Source of the DNA: an uncultured Oceanospirillaceae bacterium
GTDB taxonomy: Bacteria; Pseudomonadota; Gammaproteobacteria; Pseudomonadales; Balneatricaceae
Direction: 5' to 3'
Assembly: GCA_913057435.1 (NCBI GenBank)
Contig: CAJXNY010000020.1
Span: forward strand, 1-64,000
Length of the DNA stretch: 64,000 bases
Each line of letters starts with the position of its first letter. The first letter of the stretch is position 1. Shown here piece after piece: positions 34,961 to 44,948 of this stretch. The translations under genes were made by a program, and so were the position numbers. Under the pieces are notes generated by a model. It searched no databases. It was not told the origin of the DNA and was given only the letters and a program-made list of their open reading frames with translations.

Positions 34961-36279
34961 TAGTTAGCCGTTGTATCCTGACGGGCAGAGACTGTACTCA
35001 GTGCTTTGAGCAGGTTCAGGGCCTCATACAGTGGATAGTCGTTGCTGGCCAGATTGGCGCTGTTGTTGGCGTCGCTGTTACGACTGTCACCGTTCTCCAG
35101 ATGGCCACTTAAGTCCTTTTCTTTAATGCCGTTGCGGTGGCTGGTATTGAGTGTCAGTTTGGCGTCGGCCACGCTGATGTCCGGCACAATCCCCTGGGCC
35201 TGGATAGAGCGACCTTCCGGAGTGAAGTAGCGGGCGGTGGTCAGTTTCAGCGCCCGTTCTGAATCCAGCGGCAGTACGGTTTGTACTGAGCCTTTACCGA
35301 AGCTGTTCTGGCCCATGATGATGGCGCGTTTATGATCCTGCAGGGCACCGGCGACAATCTCAGACGCTGAAGCGGAGCCGGCGTTGATCAGCACGATGAG
35401 CGGCAGCTGGGGCAGAGCGGTTTTGCTGGTGGCACTGAAGCGCTGCTTGCTGTTGGCCAGACGGCCTTCTGTGTAGACAATCAGGCCTTTATCCAGGAAG
35501 ACGTTACCTACATCGACGGCGGCCTGTAATACTCCGCCAGGGTTGTTACGCAGATCCAGCACCATACCTTTGAGTTCGGATTTCTCTTTCAGCTTGCTGA
35601 TCTGACGATTCAGCTCCGCACCGGTGTTAACCTGGAACTGAGTGATACGCAGGTAGCCGTAGCCGTCATCCAGTAACCGGCTTTTCACGCTGGCCACATG
35701 GATGATGTCACGGATAATCGTGAACTCCAGTGGCTTTTCCTGTCCTTCACGGACAATGGTCAGCACAATCGGCTCACCCGGTTTGCCGCGCATCAGGTTA
35801 ACGGCTTCGTTTAGCCCCAGCCCCTGGGTGCTGGTGTCGTCGAGTTTGGTAATCAGGTCGCCCGCTTTAACCCCGGCCCGCTCTGCCGGGGTATCGTCGA
35901 TCGGGCTGACCACACGGATAAAACCGTCTTTCATGCCGACTTCGATACCCAGCCCACCAAATTCGCCACTGGTGTGGATCTGCAGGCTCTCAAATTCTTT
36001 CGGTTCGAGATAGGAAGAATGTGGGTCCAGCCCTGAGATCATGCCGCGGATGGCATCCTGCAGCAGCTTGGCATCGTCGACCGGTTCAACGTAGGCGTTT
36101 TTGATCCGGCCAAACACCTCTGCGAACAGGCGCAGGTCCTGCAAGGGGAGGGCCTGTGTGGCGGCATCCGATTGCTGTGCCTTGTCACTCTCGACAGCGG
36201 CCTGCAGGGGACTGCACAGCAGCGTCAGGCTGAGTAAGCCACTGGTGATGATTCCTGCATGACGCAGAGTGTTAGTCAT
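34960..36279 (-). CDS. ctpA: C-terminal processing peptidase (S41 family)
   Basis: A 439-residue exported protease with an N-terminal signal/anchor. A PDZ domain (about 95-180, FGGLGIEVGMKDGFIRVVSP) precedes the S41 catalytic core. The serine is in NAGSASASEIVAGAL and the lysine in QNSFGKGSVQT, forming the Ser-Lys dyad. It degrades or trims periplasmic proteins, often murein hydrolases. It is 20 bases downstream of envC, which activates amidases, so the pair plausibly manages cell-wall cleavage. Confidence 0.9.
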   Translation of the reverse strand: MTNTLRHAGIITSGLLSLTLLCSPLQAAVESDKAQQSDAATQALPLQDLRLFAEVFGRIKNAYVEPVDDAKLLQDAIRGMISGLDPHSSYLEPKEFESLQIHTSGEFGGLGIEVGMKDGFIRVVSPIDDTPAERAGVKAGDLITKLDDTSTQGLGLNEAVNLMRGKPGEPIVLTIVREGQEKPLEFTIIRDIIHVASVKSRLLDDGYGYLRITQFQVNTGAELNRQISKLKEKSELKGMVLDLRNNPGGVLQAAVDVGNVFLDKGLIVYTEGRLANSKQRFSATSKTALPQLPLIVLINAGSASASEIVAGALQDHKRAIIMGQNSFGKGSVQTVLPLDSERALKLTTARYFTPEGRSIQAQGIVPDISVADAKLTLNTSHRNGIKEKDLSGHLENGDSRNSDANNSANLASNDYPLYEALNLLKALSTVSARQDTTAN

Positions 36280-36300
36280 AAACCTGTTCCTTTTTAAACG

Positions 36301-37431
36301 TTACCGACGGCTTAGCCAACGCTTGGGATTATTGGCGTGCCCTTTGTAACGGATCGCAAAATAGAGCCCGGGTTCCGCATGACCGCCACTTTGTCCGACG
36401 GTGGCGATGGTTTCGCCCGCTGAGACCCAGTCGCCAGGTGCGCGCAGGACGCTCTGGTTATAGCCGTATAGCGACATATAGCCACTACCGTGATCAATGA
36501 TCAATACCATGCCGTAGCCACGTAACCAGTCAGCAAATGCGACCCGGCCATGGTGAACGGCCTTAATCGCCGTGCCGGTATTTCCGGCAATCCACATGCC
36601 ATCATAAGTTATACCGTCACGTTTACTACCAAAACCACGCTTGATCTTACCCCTTAGCGGCCAGTTCAGTTTACCTTTGAGTTCTTTAAAGGCTTTGTCG
36701 TTACTGGCCAGCTGGCTCAGGTCCAGGCTGTGTTTGAGGTCGGTCAGCAGTTTTGCCATCCGTTTCTGGTCCAGCTGCAGGCTGCTGAGGGTTTTACGGT
36801 CTTTACTAATCCGCTGTTTAAGCCGGGCCAGCGTCTCCTTACGTGTACTGCGTGCACGGGTCAGTTTTTCCCGCTGTGTCGCTAGCTCGGCCCGTTTGTC
36901 GACCATCGCCTGGGTGTTGCTGTCCAGTGCGGTTTCGGTGCTGCCCAGCGCTGCCAGCTGGTTACGGAAGGTATTCATCTGTTCGGCCAGTGCTTTATTG
37001 ACGTTATCGTAATAACGTATCTGCCGAGTCAGATCATTGGGATTGCGCAGGTTCATCAACATTTCCAGCCGGGGCTGATTACCCAGCCGGTGCTGCTGGA
37101 GGATCTGCAGGTTGATGCGTTGTGCATGAGCGTTCAGTTCGTTACGCAACTGATCACGCTGTTTTTCCAGCGTTTCGGCATTGTTGCTCAGTGAACCCAG
37201 CTGGTTGTCGAGCTGGGCCAGTTCCCGTCCCAGGTTGCTGATACGGGTGTCGCTTTTACGCAGGGCAGTGCTGTGCTGTTGCAGCTGAGTCTGGTTGCTG
37301 CGCAGCCGGGTTTGCAGCGTGGTGATCTGCTTGTTCAGCTTGTTCAGCTGGGCCTTGCTGGCTTTCTGTTCGGCGCTGGCGGGCAGGGCGAACAGCAGCA
37401 GGCTGACGAAAATTGGCAGGAATCTGAGCAT
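36301..37431 (-). CDS. envC: Murein hydrolase activator EnvC-like
   Basis: A 376-residue exported protein. A signal peptide is followed by a long coiled coil (about 25-250) and a LytM-type M23 domain (about 265-370). The zinc ligands are lost: the first His/Asp site reads YDGMWIAG, and the HxH site reads GLYFAIR. Loss of catalysis is the hallmark of EnvC, which instead activates amidases AmiA/B at the division site. It lies between gpmI and ctpA, a conserved arrangement. Confidence 0.9.
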   Translation of the reverse strand: MLRFLPIFVSLLLFALPASAEQKASKAQLNKLNKQITTLQTRLRSNQTQLQQHSTALRKSDTRISNLGRELAQLDNQLGSLSNNAETLEKQRDQLRNELNAHAQRINLQILQQHRLGNQPRLEMLMNLRNPNDLTRQIRYYDNVNKALAEQMNTFRNQLAALGSTETALDSNTQAMVDKRAELATQREKLTRARSTRKETLARLKQRISKDRKTLSSLQLDQKRMAKLLTDLKHSLDLSQLASNDKAFKELKGKLNWPLRGKIKRGFGSKRDGITYDGMWIAGNTGTAIKAVHHGRVAFADWLRGYGMVLIIDHGSGYMSLYGYNQSVLRAPGDWVSAGETIATVGQSGGHAEPGLYFAIRYKGHANNPKRWLSRR

Positions 37432-37468
37432 AGATATAAAGTGGGGGCTTAACGCCCCCTGTCATCCT

Positions 37469-39019
37469 TTACTTGAAACGGGCCAGTGACTGGCCGGTCA
37501 TTTCGGCAGGTTTATCCAGCCCCATCAGGTCCAGCAGCGTGGGGGCCAGGTCACACAGCGCGCCTTCACTCAGTTCCAGCTGGTCGGCGCGAGGTCCGGC
37601 GTAGATCAGCGGTACTGGCCAGATGGTGTGAGCGGTGTGGGGTTGCCCCGTGGTCGGGTTCTGCATCATCTCTACGTTGCCATGGTCGGCGGTGATCAGC
37701 GTTTCGCCACCCACCTCTGCCATGGCTTCAATCACCTGACGTACCGCATTGTCGAGTACTTCCACCGCTTGAACGGCGGCATCAAAGTTGCCGGTATGGC
37801 CAACCATATCGCCGTTGGCAAAATTACAGATGATCATATCGAACTTACGGCTGCGGATGGCGGCGACCAGTTTTTCGGTCACTTCCGGCGCGCTCATTTC
37901 AGGCTGCAGGTCATAGGTGGCTACATCGGGCGAGGGTACCAGAATACGTTCTTCGCCAGGGTACAGGGCTTCCTGGCCACCATTAAAGAAGAACGTTACA
38001 TGGGGATATTTTTCGGTTTCAGCAATACGCAGCTGAGTTTTACCCAGCCCGGCCAGGTATTCTCCCAGATCATTGTGGATGGCGGACGGTGGATAGGCGC
38101 AGGACGCATTCAGGTCGGCGGAGTATTCGGTCATCATCACGTAGTCAGCCAGTGCTGGGCGCTGCTGACGTGTGAAACCTTCAAACTCATCACCGGCAAC
38201 AAAGGCGCGGCTGATTTCACGGGCCCGGTCCGGGCGGAAATTAGCGCAGATCAGGGTATCACCGTCGCTCAGGCTGCCTACTGGCTGGCCGTCGCGAATG
38301 ATCGCTGTGGCGGGTACGAATTCATCGGTCTTATCGGCAGCATAGGCAGCGGCCAGTGCGGCACTGGCGGAGTCAGCGGTGGCAGTGGACAGGCCGTCCG
38401 TCATCGCATCGTAGGCGCTCTGTACCCGGTCCCAGCGGTTGTCGCGGTCCATGGTGAAGTAACGTCCGGCAACGCTGGCAATGGCACCTTTACCCAGTTC
38501 CGCCAGTTTGGCTTCGATCAGCTCGATGGATGGCTGGGCGGATTTTGGTGGCATATCGCGACCGTCCAGCACCGCGTGCAGGAAGATATTGTCAGCGCCG
38601 CGTGCGACGGCCATCTCGATCAGGGCGAGGATGTGTGTTTCATGGCTGTGCACGCCACCGGGGGAGAGCAGGCCTAGCAGATGCACGGCTTTACCGGCAT
38701 TGATCGCCTTGTCCATGGCTGTGCACAACACCTGGTTATCAAAGAAGTCACCGTCCGCAACCGCTTTGGAGATACGGGTGAAGTTCTGATAGACGGTGCG
38801 CCCTGCACCGATATTCATATGGCCCACTTCGGAGTTGCCCATCTGACCGTCTGGCAGGCCTACCGCCAGCCCGGAGGTTTTGATCCGGGTGGTGGGGTTG
38901 CTGGCGTTGAGCTGGTCCAGGAACGGGGTCCGGGCCGCTTCAATCGCGGAAGAGTCAGAATGTTCACAGCCGAAGCCGTCGAGAATGATCAGTGCCTTGG
39001 GGGTACGAATATCGGACAT
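37469..39019 (-). CDS. gpmI: Phosphoglycerate mutase, 2,3-bisphosphoglycerate-independent
   Basis: A 516-residue alkaline-phosphatase-superfamily enzyme. The catalytic serine is in [13 protein letters not shown]; metal sites include ILDGFG near the N-terminus and [17 protein letters not shown] plus ITADHGNVE near the C-terminus. It interconverts 3- and 2-phosphoglycerate in glycolysis. It is the first gene of the gpmI-envC-ctpA-yibQ-like run and is divergent from the rhodanese gene. Confidence 0.95.
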   Translation of the reverse strand: MSDIRTPKALIILDGFGCEHSDSSAIEAARTPFLDQLNASNPTTRIKTSGLAVGLPDGQMGNSEVGHMNIGAGRTVYQNFTRISKAVADGDFFDNQVLCTAMDKAINAGKAVHLLGLLSPGGVHSHETHILALIEMAVARGADNIFLHAVLDGRDMPPKSAQPSIELIEAKLAELGKGAIASVAGRYFTMDRDNRWDRVQSAYDAMTDGLSTATADSASAALAAAYAADKTDEFVPATAIIRDGQPVGSLSDGDTLICANFRPDRAREISRAFVAGDEFEGFTRQQRPALADYVMMTEYSADLNASCAYPPSAIHNDLGEYLAGLGKTQLRIAETEKYPHVTFFFNGGQEALYPGEERILVPSPDVATYDLQPEMSAPEVTEKLVAAIRSRKFDMIICNFANGDMVGHTGNFDAAVQAVEVLDNAVRQVIEAMAEVGGETLITADHGNVEMMQNPTTGQPHTAHTIWPVPLIYAGPRADQLELSEGALCDLAPTLLDLMGLDKPAEMTGQSLARFK

Positions 39020-39100
39020 CTTGAGTTGCGTCTGCCTGGAGGAATGGGGTAGCCGACTATTTTACTGTGATTGTGGTTGAGAATCGACCAGTGTGCAGTC

Positions 39101-39128
39101 TGTACAGCTTCCGGCAGCGTTGTATACT
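39101..39128 (+). promoter_or_regulatory. Putative promoter for the rhodanese-grxC-secB run
   Basis: TGTACA (39101-39106) and TATACT (39123-39128) are separated by 16 bases, about 100 bases upstream of the rhodanese start and in the region divergent from gpmI. Confidence 0.5.
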
Positions 39129-39226
39129 AGCAGCCTTGATCAAAGCGGGCCGTTAATGGCGTTGCTTTGCAGAGTTCAGGCCTTCGCCTGGGCCTGTTTA
39201 TTACTCATTTCTGGATCTGTAGCCCC

Positions 39227-39640
39227 ATGGAACAAGTGATCGAATTTATTGGTAATCATGTTTTGCTGGTTAGTGCCTTTGGTATTTCACTGGCACTGCT
39301 GTTGTGGTCAGAAAGCCTGAAGGGTGGCAAGTCGGTTAGCCCGGCTGAAGCGACCATGCTGGTGAATAAAGAGAGTGCAGTCCTGCTCGATATCCGTGCT
39401 AAAAAGGACTGGGATACCGGCCATATTACTAATGCGATCCATCTGCCATTTGCTGAACTGAATCAGCGTCAGGGCGAGCTGAAAAAGCATCAGAGCAAGC
39501 CAATTGTGGTGGTGTGTAATATGGGGCAGACTGCAGGCGCGGCGGTGAAACTGCTGAAAGCGGCAGGCTTTGAAAACGTGGTGCGCCTGCAAGGTGGCAT
39601 GACGGAGTGGAAAGGCCAGAATCTGCCGATTGTTAAATAA
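39227..39640 (+). CDS. Membrane-anchored rhodanese-like sulfurtransferase
   Basis: A 137-residue protein from ATG 39227. One N-terminal membrane helix (about 8-26) is followed by a rhodanese domain: LLDIRAKKDWDTGHITNAIHLP, then the active-site loop VVCNMGQTAG with the catalytic Cys, and LQGGMTEWKGQNLP at the end. It is the YibN type, usually encoded beside grxC and secB as here. It faces the cytoplasm and probably handles sulfane sulfur. Confidence 0.85.
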   Translation: MEQVIEFIGNHVLLVSAFGISLALLLWSESLKGGKSVSPAEATMLVNKESAVLLDIRAKKDWDTGHITNAIHLPFAELNQRQGELKKHQSKPIVVVCNMGQTAGAAVKLLKAAGFENVVRLQGGMTEWKGQNLPIVK

Positions 39641-39662
39641 GCCACACAACCGGGACTTGCCC

Positions 39663-39920
39663 ATGCCAAAGATTGAGATTTACTCCAGCCAGTGGTGTCC
39701 GTTCTGTGTCCGTGCCAAGATGCTGCTGGATAGCAAACAGGTCGAGTACACCGAGATTGATGTGGATCAGCAACCACAACAGCGGGCATTGATGACTGAA
39801 CGGACGCAACGTACCAGCGTGCCGCAGATTTTTGTTGGCAGCACCCATGTTGGTGGCTGCGACGAGCTTTATGCGCTGGAACGTCAGGGCCAGCTGGATG
39901 CGCTATTACGCGCTGAATAA
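39663..39920 (+). CDS. grxC: Glutaredoxin 3
   Basis: An 85-residue glutaredoxin from ATG 39663. It shows the redox motif WCPFC, the cis-Pro site TSVPQIFVG and the glutathione-binding GGCDELYAL. It reduces disulfides and mixed glutathione disulfides. It lies between the rhodanese gene (22 bases) and secB, a conserved trio. Confidence 0.95.
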   Translation: MPKIEIYSSQWCPFCVRAKMLLDSKQVEYTEIDVDQQPQQRALMTERTQRTSVPQIFVGSTHVGGCDELYALERQGQLDALLRAE

Positions 39921-39944
39921 GTTTAAGAACCTTAAGGAAGCAAC

Positions 39945-40412
39945 ATGTCTGAAGAACAAAATGCACAGCCACAGTTTTCTCTGCAGCGTATCTACATCAA
40001 AGATGCCTCCATGGAATCGCCAAATGCGCCTCAGGTGTTCCTGAAAGAATGGAAGCCAGAGATCAATATGGATATGAACACGGCTGTTAACCAGCTGGAT
40101 GATAACAACTTCGAAGTGATCCTGACCCTGACGGTAACGGCTAAAAACGAAGATGAGCATGCATTTCTGTGTGAACTGCAGCAGGCCGGTATTTTTGCCA
40201 TTGGCGGCCTGAAAGAGCAGGAGCTGCACCACACGCTGGGCGCTTTCTGCCCTAGCATCCTGTTCCCATACGCGCGTGAAAGCGTAGACACCATGGTAAC
40301 CAAAGCCAGCTTCCCGCCACTGATGCTGGCGCCGGTTAACTTTGACGCCCTGTACGCCCAGCAGCTGTCTCAGCAGCAGGCGGAAAACACCGGTGAAGAA
40401 GCGACTCACTAA
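39945..40412 (+). CDS. secB: Protein-export chaperone SecB
   Basis: A 155-residue chaperone. [22 protein letters not shown] at the start, [14 protein letters not shown]-type strands and the C-terminal [18 protein letters not shown] are characteristic. The tetramer holds precursor proteins unfolded and hands them to SecA. A strong bidirectional terminator follows. Confidence 0.95.
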   Translation: MSEEQNAQPQFSLQRIYIKDASMESPNAPQVFLKEWKPEINMDMNTAVNQLDDNNFEVILTLTVTAKNEDEHAFLCELQQAGIFAIGGLKEQELHHTLGAFCPSILFPYARESVDTMVTKASFPPLMLAPVNFDALYAQQLSQQQAENTGEEATH

Positions 40413-40428
40413 GTCGATTTAGCACAGT

Positions 40429-40465
40429 AAAAAGCCAGCGCCGGTTACCCGGCGCTGGCTTTTTT
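40429..40465. terminator. Bidirectional terminator between secB and the deleted chemoreceptor gene
   Basis: AAAAAGCCAGCGCCGG and its complement CCGGCGCTGGCTTTTT pair almost without a loop (TTAC). The A-run on the left and T-run on the right serve both convergent genes. Confidence 0.9.
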
Positions 40466-40495
40466 GTATCTGCTTCCCGGAGGCGGCTAGCAGGT

Positions 40496-41188
40496 TCAGG
40501 TTTTAAACTGTTTTACTTCGTTGGTGAGCATCAGTGACAGTTCTTCCAGGCGCTGGGCGCTCTGGTTGAGATCACCTACCTTGTGGTTGGTTTCGTTGTA
40601 GCTGCGCTGCACATCCTGAATATTGACGTTAATTTCGTTAACGGTGGCGCTTTGCTGTTCTGTTGCGGCCGCATTTTGCAGGTTCATCTGATTAACGTTA
40701 CTGGCCTGATGGGTAATGCTCAGCAGTTGCACATTCATATTGCTGTAGTACTTGATGGCTGTACCGGGATCGATAGACAGCTGGCGAATCTGGCTTCGTA
40801 TCTGGCCAAGTTCACTTAATTGCTGGCTGACCCGGTTAAGTAACTGGCTCAGGCCGGGGCTATACGCCTTGGCATCAAAGCTGCGTAAAGACTCTTTGAA
40901 CTGACTGTGTAGCTGGTCAGTCTGTTGTTGCTGGCGTGGCAGCTGGCTGGAAAAACGTTGGCCTTTACTGCTCAGATAACCACTGCTCAGGCCGCGTTCG
41001 CGCTGCAGCTGGTGTACCAGTTCACTGGCCTGCAGCGCCAGACTGCCAAGCGCCTGCCCCTGGGACATCGCGGTGTAGGTTTGCAGGTTAGTTTTGATGT
41101 CATGGCCGATAAAACTCAGTGCCAGCAGCATGGGTAGCAGAGAGATCAGCGTGAGCTTGAGACGGATAGGCAGGTTGTTGATGAACAT
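40496..41188 (-). pseudogene. Internally deleted methyl-accepting chemotaxis protein (NIT-type sensor)
   Basis: The 230-residue frame starts as an ordinary chemoreceptor, with a membrane helix (about 10-29) and the start of a nitrate/nitrite-sensing NIT domain (HQLQRERGLSSGYLSS, 59-74). At about residue 165-172 (near 40685) it jumps directly to the far C-terminal part of an MCP (AAATEQQSATVNEINVNIQDVQ). The second half of the sensor, the second membrane helix, HAMP and the conserved signalling tip are missing, roughly 400 residues. The deletion is in frame, so a short membrane protein may still be made, but it cannot contact CheA/CheW. A working full-length relative may lie elsewhere in the genome. 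The 236 bases upstream contain no gene. Confidence 0.8.
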
Positions 41189-41424
41189 TGATGTAACACC
41201 TCCGGACTGTGTACTACAGCGCTGTTAAAACAGTACTGTGCCTGGCCTTTAACGGGTAGCCAGAAGTAGCATAGACCGGGATTTCAGCTTTCGCCTGGCC
41301 GGGTTTTAAAAAATAATTATGTCGCGGCGTAAGGCTGAGATGCTTGTTTCAGGTGGGCTATTGGCAGATAGAAAGGTCATTCGGTTTGCCCGGTAACACT
41401 GGGTTACCGGGCAGCGCGGGTGAC

Positions 41425-42102
41425 TCAGTTGTTGCTCTGTTCTTCACGCATGACGCAGTAAATACGAAAGCCAAAAACAGTAAACAGACTTTGAAACAGG
41501 CCGAATAACAGGTCGACTGGAATCGCCAGCAGGGCATTTTCAGGCTGGTCCAGCCCCAATAGCTGACTGAGGCCGACCTGCAACGTGACGGCGACGAAAA
41601 ACAGGATCGACAGACCGCTGAGCAGAGGCCAGAACCAGGCAGGTGTGGTTTTCCAGCTGCTTTTCATCGCTTGCATACTGCTTTTGCCTTCCAGGATGCA
41701 GGCGTAATCGGCAAAGGCGAAACGGATCAGCAAGACAATGCCGGGGATGATCAGCAGCATAAAGCCACTGGCAACTGCCATGCCAGTAAACACATAGACC
41801 AGCAACAGATGACGCCAGCGGCCCATGGCAACACTCAGACACTGGAACACGGACAGTGGCTTGTTATCCACCACCGAGCCCAGATAGGCGATAATCGCCC
41901 CTCGGTAGATTGGCATCAGCGTCAGATTCAGCAGATTGACCAGGGCCAGGTTCTGCAAGGTTTCCGGGTTCTGCAGTCCACCACTGCCGATAAACTGTGC
42001 CGCAATGGCAAACAGAAGCAGGAATGGCAGCTGGATCCGAATGATCATCGCCAGGTTATTTTTGAAGAAGAACAGACTCTGGCGCAGGTACTCAAAAGTC
42101 AT
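41425..42102 (-). CDS. Multi-span membrane protein, YciC/UPF0259-like
   Basis: A 225-residue integral membrane protein with about six helices. Features include FFFKNNLAMIIRIQLPFLLLF, PIYRGAIIAYLGSVVDNKPLS, and LLIIPGIVLLIRFAFADYACI followed by SSMQAMKSSWKTT. This resembles the YciC family and related membrane domains of unknown role. A perfect inverted repeat, TGCCCGGTAAC with its complement (41387-41413), lies just after the stop and may end transcription, although no T-run follows it. Confidence 0.65.
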   Translation of the reverse strand: MTFEYLRQSLFFFKNNLAMIIRIQLPFLLLFAIAAQFIGSGGLQNPETLQNLALVNLLNLTLMPIYRGAIIAYLGSVVDNKPLSVFQCLSVAMGRWRHLLLVYVFTGMAVASGFMLLIIPGIVLLIRFAFADYACILEGKSSMQAMKSSWKTTPAWFWPLLSGLSILFFVAVTLQVGLSQLLGLDQPENALLAIPVDLLFGLFQSLFTVFGFRIYCVMREEQSNN

Positions 42103-42147
42103 CGATTATTACTCTTACCCATAATTGTGTTCATCCGGTGGCTGTTG

Positions 42148-43200
42148 TCAGCTGCGCAGTGGCTGGCGCAGGCGTACCAGTTTGAAATGGCCATTATCCG
42201 CGCAGGTGTCGATGGTTTTAAACCAGTGACGGGCTTTCTTTTCCAGCGCGATATGTTTATTTACCACAAAACAGGCACTACCCTGAGTAGAGAGTCGGGC
42301 AGCGGCGGCGGCCAGAAAACGGTCAGTCAGGCTATTTTCGACGTTGAAGCCGGTATGGAACGGCGGGTTGCAAATGATCAGATCAAAGGGGCCACTGATC
42401 CCTTCGGCGCAATTGGCGGCGACCACCTGACCGTTGATGTGCTGCTGTTCAAAATTCTGCTGGCAGCACCGGATGGCGGCGGCATTATTGTCGGTGGCGG
42501 TGATGTCACATTGTTGGATGCCCAGATAATGTGCCAGATGCAACGACAGGTAGCCATAGCCACAGCCCAGATCCAGACAGCGTTGTGGTTGCTGGCCATT
42601 GAGCAGGACATCGAGCTGTTCTATCAGAAACTGACTACCCTTATCGACTTTGTTCCAGCCAAACAGCCCCGGCTTACTGCGAAAACTGAACTGCTCGTCG
42701 CTGACAGCATCACGCACGTTGGTGTAGTCAGAGTCATCCAGGGCTGGCCCCGGAGTTGTCGGGCGGGTCAGGCGGGCATGCCAGTAGTTGCGGTCGGCTT
42801 TATCGGCATTGCACTGACCACCAAACAGCGTCTTCGCTTTATCGATGTAGCTTTTTATGCCTTCACCTTTCTCACCCGCCAGCTCGAGCACACCTCCGGT
42901 TTTCAGTATCCGGCAGGCCTGATTGATGATGTGGTGCACCACCGGTTTTTCTTTGGAAACCCGGTAGATTACCCGGTCCAGGCTTTGATCGGCGAGGGTA
43001 CTGAAATCAAAATCACTGAACTGGCTCTGCCAGCCTTGCTGGTTGAGCGCCTGATACAGATCCAGCCGGTTAGTCATCGCCTGCACACCGGTGGTGGATG
43101 ACAACTGGGCCTGTAGCAGGTTTTCATCGGCAATCCAGAGGCTGTCGCCTTTAGCCTGCTTTAATGCCGGCAGAAGCAGGTTGAATGCAGTATCAGTCAT
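42148..43200 (-). CDS. rsmC: rRNA guanine-N2 methyltransferase, RsmC/RlmG type
   Basis: A 350-residue protein with two domains: a degenerate N-terminal methyltransferase fold and an active C-terminal one. The SAM site is CLDLGCGYGYLSLHLA and the catalytic motif DLIICNPPFHTGFN, the NPPFH form typical of m2G enzymes. The linker GLFGWNKVDKGSQFLIEQL resembles RsmC (G1207 of 16S rRNA) and also RlmG (G1835 of 23S). Assignment between the two is uncertain. It overlaps the rsuA start region by one base, consistent with an rRNA-modification pair. Confidence 0.75.
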   Translation of the reverse strand: MTDTAFNLLLPALKQAKGDSLWIADENLLQAQLSSTTGVQAMTNRLDLYQALNQQGWQSQFSDFDFSTLADQSLDRVIYRVSKEKPVVHHIINQACRILKTGGVLELAGEKGEGIKSYIDKAKTLFGGQCNADKADRNYWHARLTRPTTPGPALDDSDYTNVRDAVSDEQFSFRSKPGLFGWNKVDKGSQFLIEQLDVLLNGQQPQRCLDLGCGYGYLSLHLAHYLGIQQCDITATDNNAAAIRCCQQNFEQQHINGQVVAANCAEGISGPFDLIICNPPFHTGFNVENSLTDRFLAAAAARLSTQGSACFVVNKHIALEKKARHWFKTIDTCADNGHFKLVRLRQPLRS

Positions 43201-43889
43201 CAGATTGCAGCAACCTCATCGGCTGTCAGTTCACGGTATTCACCGGGCTCCAGTTCATCATCGAGCGTAATAAAGCCGATCTTTTCACGGTGCAAGCCAA
43301 CAACTTTGTTGCCAATGGCGGCGAACATGCGTTTTACCTGGTGGTAACGGCCTTCCTGCAGAGTGAGCAGTGCTTCATGGCTGGACAGAATTTCCAGTTC
43401 GGCGGGCAGGGTGGGTTTGAGCTCGCTGTTCAGCATCAGGCCCTGAGCGAAGGTGTCGATAGCGCTGCTAGAAATGGGGTCAGCGGTCACAACCCGGTAG
43501 CGTTTGCCAGTTTTGTGCTTGGGGGAGGTGACCCGGTGGGCCCATTTACCGTCGCTGGTAATCAGCACCAGTCCGGTCGTGTCTACATCCAGCCGGCCGC
43601 AGATAGTCATCTCGTCGGCCCGGGGCAGTTCAATGAAATTCAGTACGCTGGGGTGGCTACCATCCTGGTTGGAGCAGACAAACCCTTCGGGTTTGTGCAG
43701 CATCAGGTAATAATCGCGGGGTGGCTCAACTGGAAAGCCATTGAGCAGGATATCGGCATCGTCTTTCACATGCAGGCCAATATTTTTGATGACTTCGTCG
43801 TCCAGAGTTATTTTCCCCGTGTGAATCAGACGGTGTACTTCTTTCCGGGACAGGCCGGTACTCTGGGCGAGGAATTTGTCTATGCGCAT
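43200..43889 (-). CDS. rsuA: 16S rRNA pseudouridine-516 synthase
   Basis: A 229-residue enzyme. The N-terminal S4 domain (MRIDKFLAQSTGLSRKEVHR) precedes the RsuA-type catalytic domain with GRLDVDTTGLVLITSDG, in which the first Asp is catalytic. KRYRVV and QEGRYHQVKRMFAAIGN follow. Its stop overlaps the next gene start by one base. Confidence 0.9.
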   Translation of the reverse strand: MRIDKFLAQSTGLSRKEVHRLIHTGKITLDDEVIKNIGLHVKDDADILLNGFPVEPPRDYYLMLHKPEGFVCSNQDGSHPSVLNFIELPRADEMTICGRLDVDTTGLVLITSDGKWAHRVTSPKHKTGKRYRVVTADPISSSAIDTFAQGLMLNSELKPTLPAELEILSSHEALLTLQEGRYHQVKRMFAAIGNKVVGLHREKIGFITLDDELEPGEYRELTADEVAAI

Positions 43890-44097
43890 GCGGAATCCGA
43901 TTTGAGGCCAGCTGGCCAGCTATAAAGAAAGGGTCAAAACTGGCTGGCATTATACCTGAGCGCGCAGCAATTTCCCGGCTCCGAAGGGTGATATAACGAC
44001 GGAAAATGCGTAGCTATTGGGCTACATATAGCGTCGCCGATATTCTATAGTGTTCACTCGTTAAATTTTCCCATTAATACAGACGAAGTAGGCTACT

Positions 44098-44937
44098 GTG
44101 AAACTCTTTGTAGATAATCTGACCAATGTTGATTTTTCATACATGCATCCACAGCGCGGCCTGCTGGGTGAGTCATGGCTGGTGCAGCTGGAACTCGATG
44201 GCAGTCTGAACGAGCAGGGAATGATCTGTGATTTCGGTACCGTTAAAAAAGCGGTGAAAAACTGGTTTGATGATGTGGTTGATCATAGTCTGGTTATACC
44301 GACGGCTATGGCGCGTATTGGTGTTGAACAGACTGGTGGGTATACCACGATTGACTGGACCTATGAGGATGGTCAGCCGTTTCGCTGCTATTCCCCGGAC
44401 CAGGCGATTACCCTTGCAGAGCTGGCGGAAGTGACAGAAGAGACGCTGGCACAATGGTGTCATGAGCAGATTCTGGCACTGTTCCCTGCAGAGTATGTGC
44501 AGGGTCTGTCGATCAGCTTCAAGCCGGAATTGGTTGCCGGAGAGTTTTACCACTACAGCCACGGCCTGCAACAGCATGACGGTAACTGTCAGCGTATCGC
44601 CCATGGCCATCGCTCGACACTGGAAATTTATCTGGATGGCGCGCGAGATATGGCGCTTGAACTGAAGTGGGCAGAAGTTCTGCGCGATATCTATATCGGT
44701 ACTGAAGCGCACCTGACGGCAAGAGAAGGTGGCGTGCACCACTATGCCTATGAAGCACCGCAGGGTCACTTTGAACTGAGTCTGCCAGCAAGCCGTTGCT
44801 ATGATATGGATACGGAAACCACAGTTGAGCTGATCGCCTGCCACCTGGCAGATAAGGTCAAAGCCACCCACCCGGACCAGTCGGTACGGGTGCGGGCCTT
44901 TGAGGGCGTGGGGAAAGGCGCGATTGCTGAGCGGTAA
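44098..44937 (+). CDS. Two-domain 6-pyruvoyl-tetrahydropterin synthase/QueD-like protein
   Basis: A 279-residue protein from GTG 44098, about twice the length of QueD. The first half has LGESWLVQLELDG and the conserved GMICDFGTVKKAVKNWFDDVVDHSL. The second half has a His-rich site HYSHGLQQHDGNCQRIAHGH that fits zinc ligands and the catalytic Cys. Related double-length proteins occur in gammaproteobacteria. The reaction may be QueD-like (queuosine precursor) or another pterin step; no other queuosine genes are nearby. Confidence 0.75.
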   Translation: MKLFVDNLTNVDFSYMHPQRGLLGESWLVQLELDGSLNEQGMICDFGTVKKAVKNWFDDVVDHSLVIPTAMARIGVEQTGGYTTIDWTYEDGQPFRCYSPDQAITLAELAEVTEETLAQWCHEQILALFPAEYVQGLSISFKPELVAGEFYHYSHGLQQHDGNCQRIAHGHRSTLEIYLDGARDMALELKWAEVLRDIYIGTEAHLTAREGGVHHYAYEAPQGHFELSLPASRCYDMDTETTVELIACHLADKVKATHPDQSVRVRAFEGVGKGAIAER

Positions 44938-44948
44938 GCCTCTGTTGC

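Noticed and set aside
41671-43101. Long plus-strand open frame (476 codons)
   Set aside because: It lies antisense to the YciC-like and rsmC-like genes, whose motifs are clear; GC-rich third positions create such frames.
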